Below, piece by piece: positions 1 through 12,204 of a DNA stretch of 64,000 bases. This DNA is from Allacma fusca (lineage: Eukaryota > Arthropoda > Collembola > Symphypleona > Sminthuridae). The translations under genes and the position numbers were made by a program. The notes under the pieces were generated by a model that ran no database searches, was not told where the DNA came from, and saw only the letters and a list, made by a program, of their open reading frames with translations. The stretch covers positions 31,010,654 through 31,074,653 of the forward strand of contig OX359250.1 in NCBI GenBank assembly GCA_947179485.1. Direction: 5' to 3'. Each line of letters opens with the position of its first letter. Position 1 is the first letter of the stretch.

Positions 1-885
1 AGACCTTGAATCAAAATTAAAATATGGACGTTAAATAAAATTCCCCCTACTATTACATTCCAAGCCTTTACTCCCCTTATTAACGCCAACTTTGTATTCT
101 CTGCGCAACAATTTCCAAGAGGAAAGTTACACTTCCCTCTGTCCTCCTATAATAATGCCCTCTTTACAACCCTACCCTCTCACTCTTATCTCAAATTCCT
201 TTTTTTTTCTCCCTCAAACAATAAATTATTATTATTTCCTTATTTTCGTGAGGCAGGAGAGGTAAGGTAAGGAGGAGGGGAGTTCGTTTCCCAAAACATT
301 ATTTAAAAGCTCGGACCTGGAATTTTTTGGAGTTGTTATTTAAATAGAGGAGTTTTTAAAAGCCCATTGTGACTCCAGACGGAGGACGGGAACAATGCGG
401 GGGTATCTATCACAAAAACAGATCTATGAGGACAGACCTTGAAAAAAAAATAGTTTTTATAATTTAGGACTGTATTATTTACTGTGCGTATACCGTCAGG
501 GATGGAGATGGGACTCTAATGAATAAAAAATGACCTGGCATGTTAATAATATACTGGGTACTATCTATTAAATTGTGAGCAATGAATAATTAGTCATAGG
601 ATGACTTGGCCCCAGTTGAGTACACACCAGAGTGGTGGGGAAGCATGTCTGGAGTCAGGGAGCGTACATTGGAGTGCCGGGGAGTAATAAAAATATTTGA
701 TTAATCGCTTGATAAATTCCTCTCTATCCACTTACAATACAGAGGATGTATTGAATTAATGGACCGTTTAAACTGCCCCAACTCCAAACAGAGCTCTTCA
801 TATGACTCCCTACACTCAACACTCTCTCCTATATACTGTACTATGGGAAAAGTGATCAGTCTATAATCCAGTCCTTGATGATGAG

Positions 886-887
<2 letters not shown>

Positions 888-930
<43 letters not shown>
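888..930. repeat. (GA)n microsatellite
   Basis: Uninterrupted GA tract of about 43 bp. Confidence 0.95.
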
Positions 931-932
<2 letters not shown>

Positions 933-2875
933 GACTAGGAACAAAGCTGTGAGTAATGGAATTGTTTTCCTTGAATCAATGTCACTTATTTGAGCTCCCT
1001 CACTCACATCTGTCAATTATGGAACATGAGTCCAGCCTTGTGCTTCATTCATGGAAATTATTATCCCTACAGTACAACCCTCACATTTGCACGCATTTAC
1101 CCATGGACTTGTCTGACTTGTGAGGAAATCAAAAATGAGCACGATCACACATATCCCCATCACAGTGGGACTTGTAGTACGAGGGCTAATTTAAAACCGA
1201 TTCCCCTTAATTCACTTACGGACGTGTCGTTCAGTGCGGAAGTCAGGATTTACTCTCAAGGATAATATGCTTCTGTTAATATGTCCAATGGGACTGTTTT
1301 GATCTGGACACAGGAAAGATGATGGTGTGATATTTTTTTTTTTAGTAATAAAAATTATCATAAATTAGTCTGGGGTCAAATGAGACCCAGCCCGTACTTA
1401 GCTCGAGTGTCAAACTTGATGGAATTCAATTGGGCCTCATTTGATATCTTTATTATGCTCAATAGAACAACCACATAGGAAAGGACACACTGTTGGACTC
1501 AAGCATTTTGCAAACTTTATCTCCTCCGGTAGAGTTTCTAGGACAGGAGACCATTCATGAGCGGATTAGCGCTCTTGCTCTCCCCTTTAATGGACCAAGT
1601 ATTTCCCTAAATATTTTAGAAGGTTCACTCTCAATTTTATCTTTATTCCTCCTCAATGTGAATTTCAAAATATGCTCCTCAACAATAGATGTCCGGGTAT
1701 AATGTGGGAGCAATTTCCCCGTGAGCGTTGATAAGAGCCAACTTGCTCAATGTAATCATTGTTTGACTAGGTACATATGTATCTATCTACTTGTACCTAC
1801 TCCCACAGTATCTACATACAAATACCAAGTCATAATTATATAGGACGGGAGTCAGTCCCATTGTCTGGGACCACTGCTTTCATACAGGGGTCCCAATCTC
1901 CCAAGGAATTCCTCTCAAACCCTCTTGTCTTCCCATCTCATGTTTTCAATCTCAAGCCCAAACACCTAACATTCTACTTCACTATATAACAATATTTAAA
2001 TAAAAGCATTGATCTCAAGCTAATTTTTTTATTTCTAAAAATCACACCCTCAATTTAACATATATAGCACACTGACACATGTAATTGTCCCAGTACTAAT
2101 AAACAAAAATCATTCAAATATTCCATTACAAACATGTTCAAAGTCTCGGAGCTACAGTAATAATAATTACTGTGAGTTATCACAAATTTTATGGGAATTA
2201 CCAATTTGTATTTTTCATCAGCGCTCATTGCTTTTTTTAAAAAATTTTAAAAAGGGTTTGGTGGCATTAATGACTTTTGAACCCTGCCGGCTATAACAAG
2301 TGAGATTGTCTCAGATTAGAAAGCCTGGAAGGAATCTGAATGAAAGTTCCCATAGCATGGGGCAATGGCTATACAGCGACCAGGGATTCTCCCGAACCCT
2401 GTACAATTATTATAGTGTGTTGGTGGAAGCGGGACAGATAGGAAGACTATTAAAGAAGTGTGTATATTAGAGTAGTAGTGTGAGAGTTGACTATAAGGGA
2501 CTCGTCCGTACGGCTCAGGAATCTATATGGGGCCGTAATTACATACATAAGCCCGTCTCCATAGTCAGGGCCCATTGTACATATTATATGGGGAGTCGTG
2601 GGCTGGTTGTAGTGAAATAATTGGAGTATGTAAAACCCTGGGACTGTCCGTAGCTTCCACGAGGCATTAATACTTGCAGTGTCAAAAAGTTTGTCTGGCA
2701 TACTTTGTCATGGATTACTTGTTCCCGACTTTGTTGCATTATTCATTGGGGGAGAGGTAGCGAGTGTCAATAGCTGTATGTAATGGGCATAAGTTTGGGG
2801 AAAAAAATTAGTGAGAATGATTTAAAATTGGGATATTAGTTGATGGAAGGATGAGGATTGTCCTCTCTCCTGCTT

Positions 2876-2945
2876 CCTCTCTCTCTCTCTCTCTTTCGCC
2901 TCCAACTCTCTCGACTCCGTCTCTCTCTCTCTCTCTTTTTCTCTC

Positions 2946-3007
<62 letters not shown>

Positions 3008-3008
3008 T
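2876..3008. repeat. Compound (CT)n-(CA)n microsatellite
   Basis: CT-rich tract of over 100 bp with interruptions, passing directly into CACACA. ORFs on both strands through it (Ser/Leu or Arg/Glu repeats) are artefacts. Confidence 0.95.
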
Positions 3009-5439
3009 CCTGCCTGGCTTTCTCTCCATGGTAGGATTTTGGGCTCGTGAGAACTGTTGCGATTGGTCAACCTCAAGTAAAGTGGTTTAAAAGATTCTGA
3101 AAATATGGAGGCACATTTACATATATGTATATAGGTACTGGCGACTGTGTGAGAGTCAAGTAGAGTTGTGGGTCCATATGGACCCAAGTGGTCTGTTCCT
3201 GGCCGTATTGGTAGTAGGAGTCCGACTCTGCCTCTACAGAGAGCTCTCCTTCCATCTATATCTTATATCTACACTCAGGCCGTATGTAGTAGCCCCATGT
3301 GTCTCCTTGTATAGGGACTGAGAGAGCCCTATGACTTTACTTAGTCTCTTTCTCTCGTCTGCTCGGGAAAAAGAGACCGGCGCAATCACCATCACCAGGC
3401 TAGTTTTTACCTGTTCTTCCACTCTTCTTCAAGCCTGTACACTACACTCCGGCTCGTCCTACATGCATCCTCTCTCATACGCTTTATTTATCAAATTCTT
3501 CTCCCCAGGGAGTTCACTTAGGTGCATTCTTCGCATAAAAATGTTAAAACAGGCCAGGCTGTTTCTTATACTAATCAATGACCTTTTTTTTCCACCTCTC
3601 AAATCTCATCTCACCGACGGGGAAAAATTATTATTCGCGCTTTTCCACCCCACTTTCTCTACCTTTCGCCGAGAGTCTTCCATATAACTGGGTCCACATC
3701 CCTCCATATACTGTATCTATCTCCTTTCCCATCCATCCTTCCCTCCACAGCCTCAACCTCAGACTATAGATATCTACTGATAACTATGGATACAGATTCT
3801 AGATAGGGACGTATGTAGATACATGTCCATATACAGCCCTGGTCTCAACCTTATCCAACAGTGTCTTTTCTCCTCCTTAGAAAAACCGCCCGCATGCAAT
3901 ACTATAAGCTCCATCAAAAATATATATGTAAGTATATATGTAGATATGTATACATATGTTCTTAATTTTTAAAATCTTATCTCCAATTTTTACCATTTTT
4001 TAGACCTTGTATAGTAGGAAGAGCCTGGGAGCCTTCTCAAAGTTCACACAAATATTTTTTCTATGAATATACAAATTATAAATATCTACGTCCTTCTATT
4101 TTTTGCCGGGGCGTCTTTAAATGACTGGAGTAGAAATTGAGCTTAAAATAATTATTTTTGAGTCAAATTTTGTCTGTAGGGTTTGACCTGTAGTTGTTGA
4201 AGAGAGAGCCTGGACGGATGGTTACAGTAATCGGTGATTTTTTATATGTGATGGAGATTATGTAAATAAATGACCAAATGCAGTTTACTTATTTGACTCA
4301 AATGGAAACTAAGAGCTTGTTTATGTTTATGGCGACTTCAAGGCGAGGCGATAACAGGGTTCGATAAGAATTATTGCAATACGGGTCGGGACAGATAACA
4401 TTTTTATAAAACTCATGTATTTTCAACTCCTATTAAAGACTTGGGCTTGTAATTGCTTAGCATGTGCATAGGGACAGATAAAATTGGTCAGGACAGTTCA
4501 AATCTAGGATGCAACGAGTCCCTCTTTGATGTAAATCCTAGGGGATGGGTCAAGAAGTTAAAACTTTTGGAATGCAATCAACACAGCCCCTGTCAAAAAT
4601 AATATAAGTGTATCCGAACCCTGATTGATATATCAGAAATTCCCAAGTTGTTTCCCCCACGACGGGTTAAAGGTCGGAACTCATTTTGGATTTTTAATTT
4701 AGAATCTAAAGTAATATTTGGTGTTAGTTGGTCAATTTATTCTGAACTCTTAAATGTAGTCACGTACATTGTCTGTGACCAAGTCCTGCTGATGTCCAAA
4801 TCCCTCAATATAATTTTGTGATGGTGTCCATAAAGATAGGATTTTGACCGGGACGGAGTTAATTGCATCTCCTGACGATCTGTCCTGTGTTGGACTTCCC
4901 CAGGATTTGTGTTCCACAAAGTCCAGTACCTTTTACCTAATTTCCCCTTACCTTTGCCAAATTATTACTCTACTGCATCCGCTTTTTTAAATGTTACATT
5001 CGGTCCATTCCCCATAGGTTGGGGAAAAAATAGTCCTCCAATAATTACGTCAAAGAAGGTGTGAGTCTAATTTTGTTAGACTCAGAATGATCAGATTTGT
5101 GGGAAGGACTGGGGGAAATGAAACAATGAATATGCATTGGAGGGCTGAGTTTAATATTTTGGTTGCATTCCCCAAATCGATCCATTGTTGGTAACTGCGG
5201 CTGTTGGAGAGGAGCTCCTGGCTCGGCTGAGCTTGGACAGAACGTCAAAGCTCACTTTCTCAGGGACAACTGACTGGGAAGATAAAGTCATGGATTAAGC
5301 CAATAAAGCAAAAAAAAAAAAATTCGGGCATACATATCTACATCAAGTGTGGATAGGACGAGACGAGAGAAAGAGAGAGAGAGAGATAGAGGGAACTCCA
5401 TAGGAAAAAAAAGTATCTACCAAAGGTGTTTTCTCAATG

Positions 5440-5447
5440 CACACACA

Positions 5448-5521
<74 letters not shown>
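5440..5521. repeat. (CA)n microsatellite
   Basis: 82-bp CA tract with one ACATAC interruption, the longest CA run in the window. His/Thr-repeat ORFs across it are artefacts. Confidence 0.95.
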
Positions 5522-5523
<2 letters not shown>

Positions 5524-5934
5524 CATGTCAAGAGGAGAGAGACAAGCTCGAGCAAATGGTTTGCTACCTTGGTTTGCATGTCTATTAGATGTAACTACAA
5601 TCAAAATAGGGAACTAGCGCCGTACTCCCAACCAACTATGTCAGTGAGAGTGCAGTGTGTAAAAAGCGGACGTAACCTGAATAATATTATTATACCTCGG
5701 GAGCGGAGAGCTTATAAGAGACAGACTCGTCCTGCCTACACTCCCAATATACCACAATGCTCCGTCTCCCTCCCAATGTCCCATCCATACATACATACAT
5801 ACATCCATTTGGATCCAGTATTTTTGAACAACTCCACCATCCCCAGTAGGACTCCTTACATAGTGTATGGACAGCCGTCGAAACACTCAAACACCGGGAA
5901 CCTGGCCCCGTGTGTCTATGTACAAAAATAATAG

Positions 5935-5938
<4 letters not shown>

Positions 5939-5973
<35 letters not shown>

Positions 5974-6108
5974 AGACGCAGCTCACATACAAATATTATG
6001 TATTTTTTCCACAAATAATGCATAATTTCTACAGAACCTTCCCTACAGCCACCACACTCCGGCCCCACCATCACCACCACCACTACTACTATTACTACTA
6101 CTACTACG
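5939..6108. repeat. (TG)n, then (CAC/TAC)n trinucleotide tract
   Basis: TG run at 5939-5970; a CAC/CTA trinucleotide tract at 6066-6108. Confidence 0.9.
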
Positions 6109-6284
6109 ACAACTCCGTCTACTACAAAGGCCCCTAGTCCACACTCTGGAGGAAATAGCTGCAATAGAGAAGACTTGTCTTCAAATACCAACCACTCGCT
6201 CTGTACTGGTGCTCTAGATTCCTTCATGTGTGTATGTAGGGACGGAGGCCTGGTACATCTGTAGGACCCACTACTACATCCTTA

Positions 6285-6345
6285 CCCCTCCGTCCTTACC
6301 AGTACGTCCTCACCAGTCCATCCTCACCAGTCCATCCTTACTACT
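6285..6345. repeat. 14-bp tandem repeat, CCTCACCAGTCCAT, about four units
   Basis: Units TCCTTACCAGTACG, TCCTCACCAGTCCA, TCCTCACCAGTCCA and a partial TCCTTAC follow head to tail and run into (ACT)n. Confidence 0.85.
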
Positions 6346-6489
6346 ACTACACATTACTACTAGTCCACATACGGAGAGTCTCTCGTATCTTACATAATAG
6401 CTTCAGAGAGAATTGGCACGTAAAGAAATGTTCTTCTATATGCGAGGACAATAGTTTCATGTGAATGAGGATGGATGTTATAAGAAGAG

Positions 6490-6546
6490 CACACACACAC
6501 ACACATACACACACACATACACACACACACACACACACACTCACAC
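6490..6546. repeat. (CA)n microsatellite
   Basis: CA tract of about 57 bp with ACATAC interruptions. Confidence 0.95.
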
Positions 6547-6629
6547 TCATGCCTGTGTTCTGTGTACATCCATAGAGACTGTATCTACATATAGGGGAGG
6601 AAGGACTATTACACGATGGAACTCTTGAG

Positions 6630-6990
6630 CCGTATTTTTGGGCTATATGGGTTTTAGCTGCAGGAACCGTGAGAGACGAGCATTCGAGACGACGACGAGA
6701 GGAGAGGAACGGGAAAGGAACGACGATGGTGGCGGGGAGACGAAAAGTCCGAAAATTTTTGGTTCTTCATCCACAAAACTTAAGCCCTTCTAAATATATG
6801 TGCTTGCTTCTCTGCTAGTTTCAGCGCACTGCGGCGTTAGTCGTCGTAGACATTGTGTTACGTCCAAGTCCGGAACATAGACCCAGCCCCGTCGTTTCAC
6901 TTTATACCAGCACTTGCCTTCCTCTCTGCTTCTTAGTCGAACAGTAGACAGCAAGGAAGCGGAATCAAGTCAGCCGTATATTATACGTTA
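6630..6990. other. CpG-richer unique stretch, possible promoter or UTR sequence
   Basis: Unlike its neighbours, this block has many CpG dinucleotides (CGAGACGACGACGAG, GGCGTTAGTCGTCG) and few simple repeats. No long ORF and no known domain were found. It could be part of a regulatory region together with the possible exon at 7.93-8.05 kb. A short shared 18-mer starts at 6637. Confidence 0.2.
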
Positions 6991-7925
6991 GACAGCCACT
7001 TATATCAAAACCACTTGAGAAACATTCCACCATACACCTATCTCCTCTTATATACTCAGACTCAGGCCCGAAATTTCAAAAAGGAAAAGGGAAATCTGAA
7101 TTTAATAAGGAAAAAAATTGAGGGTCTTCAAGAAGGATCAGGAAAAAAAATTAAACAACCTTCAAAATTGTACTTTTTTTTGAGGAAATACCGTCACCGA
7201 CCAAAAAGACAATTTTTCCTGTCATACAGCCCCAACTCTGAGTAGGGATAAGAGTGCGGCCGTCTTTCAAATAATATCGTCAATTGACTTGTACTCTGGT
7301 CTACTTTCTACACTCACTTGTCATTTGTTCCCATCAATCCTCACCGAATTTCAGTTCCGAGGGAATCAAATAAAATACGTGTTATTTTTACGAAAAAGAT
7401 TCCCAATTCAAAAAAAAGGGAGAGAGACAGAGACAGAGAGAGAGAGAGAGAGGAAAAAATTCATCTTTAGAAGTCTCTCTGTTGAGACTTGATTGAGTTT
7501 TGAGATAAGAATCCCTCCCCCCAACCATCAAACTGCTCCCCCTTCTCTGAAACACAACCTGACTCTGTTTTGAGGGAAGAGAAAAAAAGAATATCTACAT
7601 TCATATCAAAATAAAATTAAATACATATCAATTGTATGCCTACTACTCAACTATTAGAATATACTAAAAGTAATAATACTAATTATCTAAAACAAAAAAA
7701 TTAAATAATTACCGACACATATCTTGTCTCAGTGCATACCTAAATATAAGTAATATCTACACAAATGTATCTACGGTAGGGAACTAATAATTAAGGAAAA
7801 TTTATTTTGGAATTAACGTGCGCTCTCCTCTCCTCACGTGATTGAGTCCCACACGGCAATAACAATCATTCTCCACTCATAAAGTATACACACGATTACC
7901 ACAAATCACAATTTTCTCTCCACTT

Positions 7926-8057
7926 TCAGTGTGTTCGCTCTCTTGTGTCAAAATGTGTTCGCATCCTGTACAGTGATTTTTTCTGTGAGTCGTCGTCTCC
8001 CCCTCGTCGATTTCTTGTCGAAAATCTTAGCAGCTCCTCTGTCGCAAAAGGGTAAGT
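7926..8057 (+). promoter_or_regulatory. Possible non-coding first exon or promoter element
   Basis: TCAGT at 7926-7930 matches the arthropod initiator. About 120 nt later, CAAAAGG is followed by a consensus donor GTAAGT at 8052. The stretch between is CpG-richer than its surroundings (several GTCG/TTCG) and contains only a short ORF. CTTTCAG at 7923-7929 could equally be a 3' splice site, making this an internal 5' UTR exon. A link to the AChE gene 39 kb downstream is inference only. Confidence 0.2.
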
Positions 8058-8113
8058 TCTGTTTTTTTGGTTGTTGTCTGGACATTTAGTTCTTGTTCGG
8101 TTTTGTATTTTAA

Positions 8114-8116
<3 letters not shown>

Positions 8117-8149
<33 letters not shown>
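8117..8149. repeat. (CT)n microsatellite
   Basis: Pure CT run, 60 nt after the possible donor at 8052. Confidence 0.95.
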
Positions 8150-8152
<3 letters not shown>

Positions 8153-9057
8153 GGACTATGGGTGCTGAGTGTTGGGTTGTTGAGAGGAGGGAGGGAAATA
8201 AATAAAACACATCTGTGTGGAGGTATTCAAGGAATTAATAAACCCTGAGATTTCCAATGGGAATATTTTTGTGAACCACATCCATTTCAATTGGAGACAG
8301 TCTTTTCCTCCTCTGGCTTATAAAACATTCCTAGTATCAATAAAACATTTTTAGGGGAAGACATTAGCCAAATTGTTCCAAGGCAACGAGTTCCCTACAT
8401 TTGGGTCTGGGTTGTCAAAAATATTGTGAGGGTATTTACGAGAGAAATTGGCCTCTTAGTTCTTCCTAAATAGCTTCCTTTCTCCCTACGAAAATAGTCC
8501 AATTTGTTTTTGGTTATTTCTCAGGAAAATCTACCTTTTTCCCATTCAAAAATCCTGACCTTTATTCCTTTCAAAAAATATATTTTTGTAGTCCTGTAAA
8601 TTGTACTTCAGGTCTTGCAAAAGGGTCTCGATTTCTTGCAAATATTCCTTGCAAAAATCCCACCCAAATTTCTTACCCAAGAATAGGATTCGCAATTCCT
8701 CATGAAAGGATGACTTTTGTCCTGGAAAATTGCTCTACTCTCAAAATGCAGTTTATTTCTCGCGAAAATAAAAGGTCCTACCCAATCACTCCTGAAATTC
8801 CCTACAATGCAAGACATTTTTTTTCCCCATGGGAAATTCTTAAGGATTTCAAAAAAAAAATGCTCCCAACAAGCTATGTCGAAAAGTCATAGGAAATGTA
8901 TTCCAAGACCCCCTTTAGGTTTCCCTGTCGTTCCTTCGCAATTCTATTGACTCAGTGAAGGATTGTGTAGTCAAAGGTAATTACTAAACTGGACTTGGAG
9001 CTGTATAGCTACGAGTGGAAAAGCTATTGACGGCAGAGTGCATTTAGTCTGAGAGAC

Positions 9058-9090
<33 letters not shown>

Positions 9091-10949
9091 AAGCAAATAT
9101 TTTTTATATGATGAATAAACTATAGCTAATGTATCTCTTGTTTTCCGTCCACTCATACAGAATATGGCCTTGTGGAGTCAATAGCATGCAGATAATTGTA
9201 AACATGAGGGAAAGCCTCAGGATTGGTGCAGTTAAATAAATTTTCGAGCTCTTTTGACTCCATAAAAAATAAACCCATAAAATAAAATAAAATCCTGTCC
9301 TTACCAGCACACTCCCCTAATTATATTGCAATTTTGAAAAAATCTCCCTGAAATTAAAAAAAAATTGCTCAATATGTATGAGCCCTTTTTTACCCTCAAA
9401 AAATTTGACTCAATTGTAATGAGATGGTCCGAGAAATTGACATTAATTGGAAATTGTAAGAAAATTGTAAGTTCCTTCTACATAGGGAAAAGTTACTGGA
9501 TTTTGTATGTAGGTTTCGTGACTTTTTTCTTTCTCCTGCAAAATTCCAAAATGCAGAGTGTCAAATTTACAATGCTACATACATCTTGGGTAATCTCAAG
9601 GTTATGGGATGGGAGTCAATGTAGGTATTTGAGGGGTTGGAAATAATATAATTTTATAAACCACTAAAAAATATTGCGTGTCAAGTCCAAGGCAGTTGGA
9701 AATGATGGTTTAGGGACAAGTGCGTAGACTCTTCTGGAGGAGTTGGAATACTTTGGATTGGGAAAGTTACCATGGCTCTGGAACCACGCAGTCTTTGCAG
9801 ATGTTTCCTGTACTACAGGGGTCTGTACAGTCCGCAGTAAGGAATTCAAAGAAGGATGGCCAAGATGATGGGGAGGGAGTGAGAATCTTAAGGATAAAAG
9901 TGAACTTTAAGGAAATACATGGGAGATATTGTAAGAATTGCAGACCGGGAGTAGTTAGGTTCATGCCTTACGTGTGTAGACATGAAAACAATGTATCTTT
10001 ATTTTCTTGTTTTTTCTCTCTCTCTCTCTCACTCTCTCTCTCCATCTCTATCTCTCTTATATTAATTCTCTCCACGGAGGATGTGAGCTCAAATTGAAAT
10101 TAACTGGTTTTCCAATTGGATTCTGCAGGTTTTTTTTTCTGTTCCAGAGGATTCAAATCATTCTCGTAAAGGGGTTCGTATTTGTTTTGTACGTCACTAG
10201 TAGATAGTAAAGGGTTATTAGAGGATTTTTTTTTTCTTCATGGGATTAGCTCCAGTGAGGAAGCCCTCTGTGAGTATGGAGTGTGTGTATAATTATGTGA
10301 GTGGGGGATTTTTATACTTGGGAATGTTTAATTTAAGTGAGACATTCGTCATTGAAAATAAAGCCTTTATTCAATTAGGGTTGGAACTCAATCGGGGATT
10401 TTAAACTGTCTTATATAAAGGATGAATATTATATAAGGATGTAGAGCGGGGTTATTCCATTACAGGGAAGTATGCATGAGAATGGTGTGTGTGTGTGTGT
10501 GTGTGTGTGCCGATGGTGTAGCTTCTCTTGAGTGGAATTGAGTTTTATTTTACTTGGAGGAAGGGAACGAACCAATGAGGATTTCAAGACTGGGATGAAA
10601 TCGATAGTTGGAAAATAAAGTTTAGATTACCGTTATACAAGGCTAATTAGTGGAAGCTTATGGGCTATCAGATCAATGTGAGTAATAAAATGTACGGGAA
10701 CAACCTCTTTTCTCTCTCTCTCTCTCTCTCTCCCAATGTACACACAAGTTTCAGACACATTCGTACATTATTTATAATGGTGACTTCACTCGCCTACCCG
10801 CTTCCACTCACTCACATTCCATTAGGATTGAATTTCCATCCAGCAAATCTCCCTCCGAATGTATATGTACGATCATAAACTGTAAATCGGCTCATCTGCA
10901 GTCTCAGGATAGGGACGGTCCAAGGGGCTTCAGGAACATTACATCTCTG
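8150..10949. other. No gene recognised
   Basis: T-rich and A-rich unique DNA with CT/TG tracts near 10017-10053, 10479-10509 and 10710-10733. The stretch 8500-8900 has loose repeats of the type TCTTGCAAAAAT / CCTTGCAAAAATCC. Nothing coding seen. Confidence 0.55.
9060..9088. repeat. (GA)n microsatellite
   Basis: Pure GA run of 29 bp. Confidence 0.95.
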
Positions 10950-12204
10950 GGCATGATGCAGGGCTCATTGGCCCTGCATCGTTGGCAATGCAGTTACTAC
11001 TGTCGTTATAACTGTAGTTGCTGGTGTCTTTGGAGCTGTAATAGCTACTGTGTGGTTGATGCTATAGTTGCTACTGTCGTTGGAGCTGGAGTTGCTACTG
11101 TCGTGGTGCTGGAGTAGCTACTGTCGTTGGTGCTATAGTTGCTGCTGTGGCTGCAGTTGTAGTTGCTAGAGTTGTTGGAACTGTAGTTGCTACTGTCATT
11201 CTTGATGCCATTGGAAAAGTAGTTGGTGTCGTACTGTGGTAATGTAGATTCTGTTGTCAATGGGGCTGTCACTGGTAATGCAGGCGCTACTGTCGCTGGT
11301 GTTTTTGGTGCGACAGTTAGAGAGGCTGCTTTTGTTGAAGGGACGTTGGTACTGAAGTTGGTTTTGTTAGTGATGTCGTTGGTACCAACTTTGGCTGGTA
11401 CTGGTGCTCGTGCTAAAGTTGATAATGTTGCTAGAACCACTGGTTCTGCAGAACTAAAGTTGGGACTGATGTCGTTACCAACAGGGGAGCTTTCGTTGGT
11501 ACTGAAGTTGGTGTATGTGGTGTGGTTGATGCTGAAGCTGGTACTGTAGTTGGTGTCGTAGCTGGTGCAGTCGTTGGTATCGTAGCTGGTGCAGTCGTTG
11601 GTATCGTAGCTGGTACTGTAGTTGGTATCGTAGCTGGTACTGTAGTTGGTGTCGTAGCGGGTGCAGTCGTTGGTATCGTAGCTGGTGCAGTCGTTGGTAT
11701 CGTAGCTGGTGCAGTCGTTGGTATCGTAGCTGGTACTGTAGTTGGTATCGTAGCTGGTACTGTAGTTGGTATCATAGCTGGTGCAGTCGTTGGTATCGCA
11801 GCTGGTGCAGTCGTTGGTATCGTAGCTGGTGCAGTCGTTGGTATCGTAGCTGGTACTGTAGTTGGTATCGTAGCTGGTACTGTAGTTGGTATCATAGCTG
11901 GTGCAGTCGTTGGTATCGCAGCTGGTGCAGTCGTTGGTATCGTAGCTGGTGCAGTCCCTGGTACCGTAGTTGGTGTAGTTGTTGGTGCTGGTAAGTGACT
12001 AAATTGGCTACAGTAGTTGAGACTGTAGTTAGTGCTGCAGTCGTGGTACGATTTCTTTCGTTGATGTTGCAGTTGCTGCTGAGTGACTAGATTGGTGCAA
12101 GTAGTTGGTGCAGCATTCGTGGTACTATTGTTGCCCCGTGGGTATTTTAGTTCTTTCTGTAGTTGTTGTTGGTGGTTCACGGTTCTGTCATTGTACATGA
12201 CCAA
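10950..12204 (-). CDS. Doubtful Thr/Pro/Ala-rich repeat ORF (mucin-like) over the minisatellite
   Basis: On the minus strand, 12204-11431 is open for 257 codons and 11440-11045 for 131 codons in another frame. The first reads a Gln-rich head, then 8-residue repeats of the type PATIPTTA. The second is rich in Thr, Ser, Asn and Tyr. Such composition resembles heavily O-glycosylated mucin domains, but no signal peptide, cysteine-rich or chitin-binding domain was found, and a frameshift would be needed to join them. The + strand is equally open (11522-11998, Val/Gly/Ala repeats) and ends in a GTAAGT at 11991. A non-coding minisatellite with degenerate flanks is the simpler reading. Confidence 0.15.
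11525..11990. repeat. 24-bp minisatellite with 120-bp higher-order period
   Basis: About 19 tandem units of 24 bp in two main forms. Form A begins GCTGGTGCAGTCGTTGG; form B begins GCTGGTACTGTAGTTGG. They run in the order AAABB, so the pattern repeats every 120 bp: 11701-11800 reads the same as 11821-11920. Small variants (GTATCATA, GTATCGCA endings) also recur with the 120-bp period. This shows that five-unit blocks were duplicated after the single units diverged. Because 24 is a multiple of three, both strands stay open. Confidence 0.95.

Larger units (their letters stand above)
1..6629. other. No gene recognised; unique AT-leaning DNA with microsatellites
   Basis: Open frames here are all under 165 codons and lie over simple repeats or read as low-complexity peptides. 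No domain, splice-linked exon chain, tRNA or transposon end was recognised. Confidence 0.6.

Noticed and set aside
2822..3187. 121-codon Arg/Glu-rich ORF on the - strand
   Set aside because: Translated (GA)n tract; the complementary strand gives an equally long Ser/Leu ORF.
5437..5931. 164-codon His/Thr-repeat ORF on the + strand
   Set aside because: It is the (CA)n microsatellite translated, followed by sequence without any domain; the same tract is open in several frames.
11522..11998. 158-codon Val/Gly/Ala repeat ORF on the + strand, possible structural protein
   Set aside because: The 24-bp unit has no stop in several frames, so openness is not evidence for coding. No signal peptide or linked exon was found.
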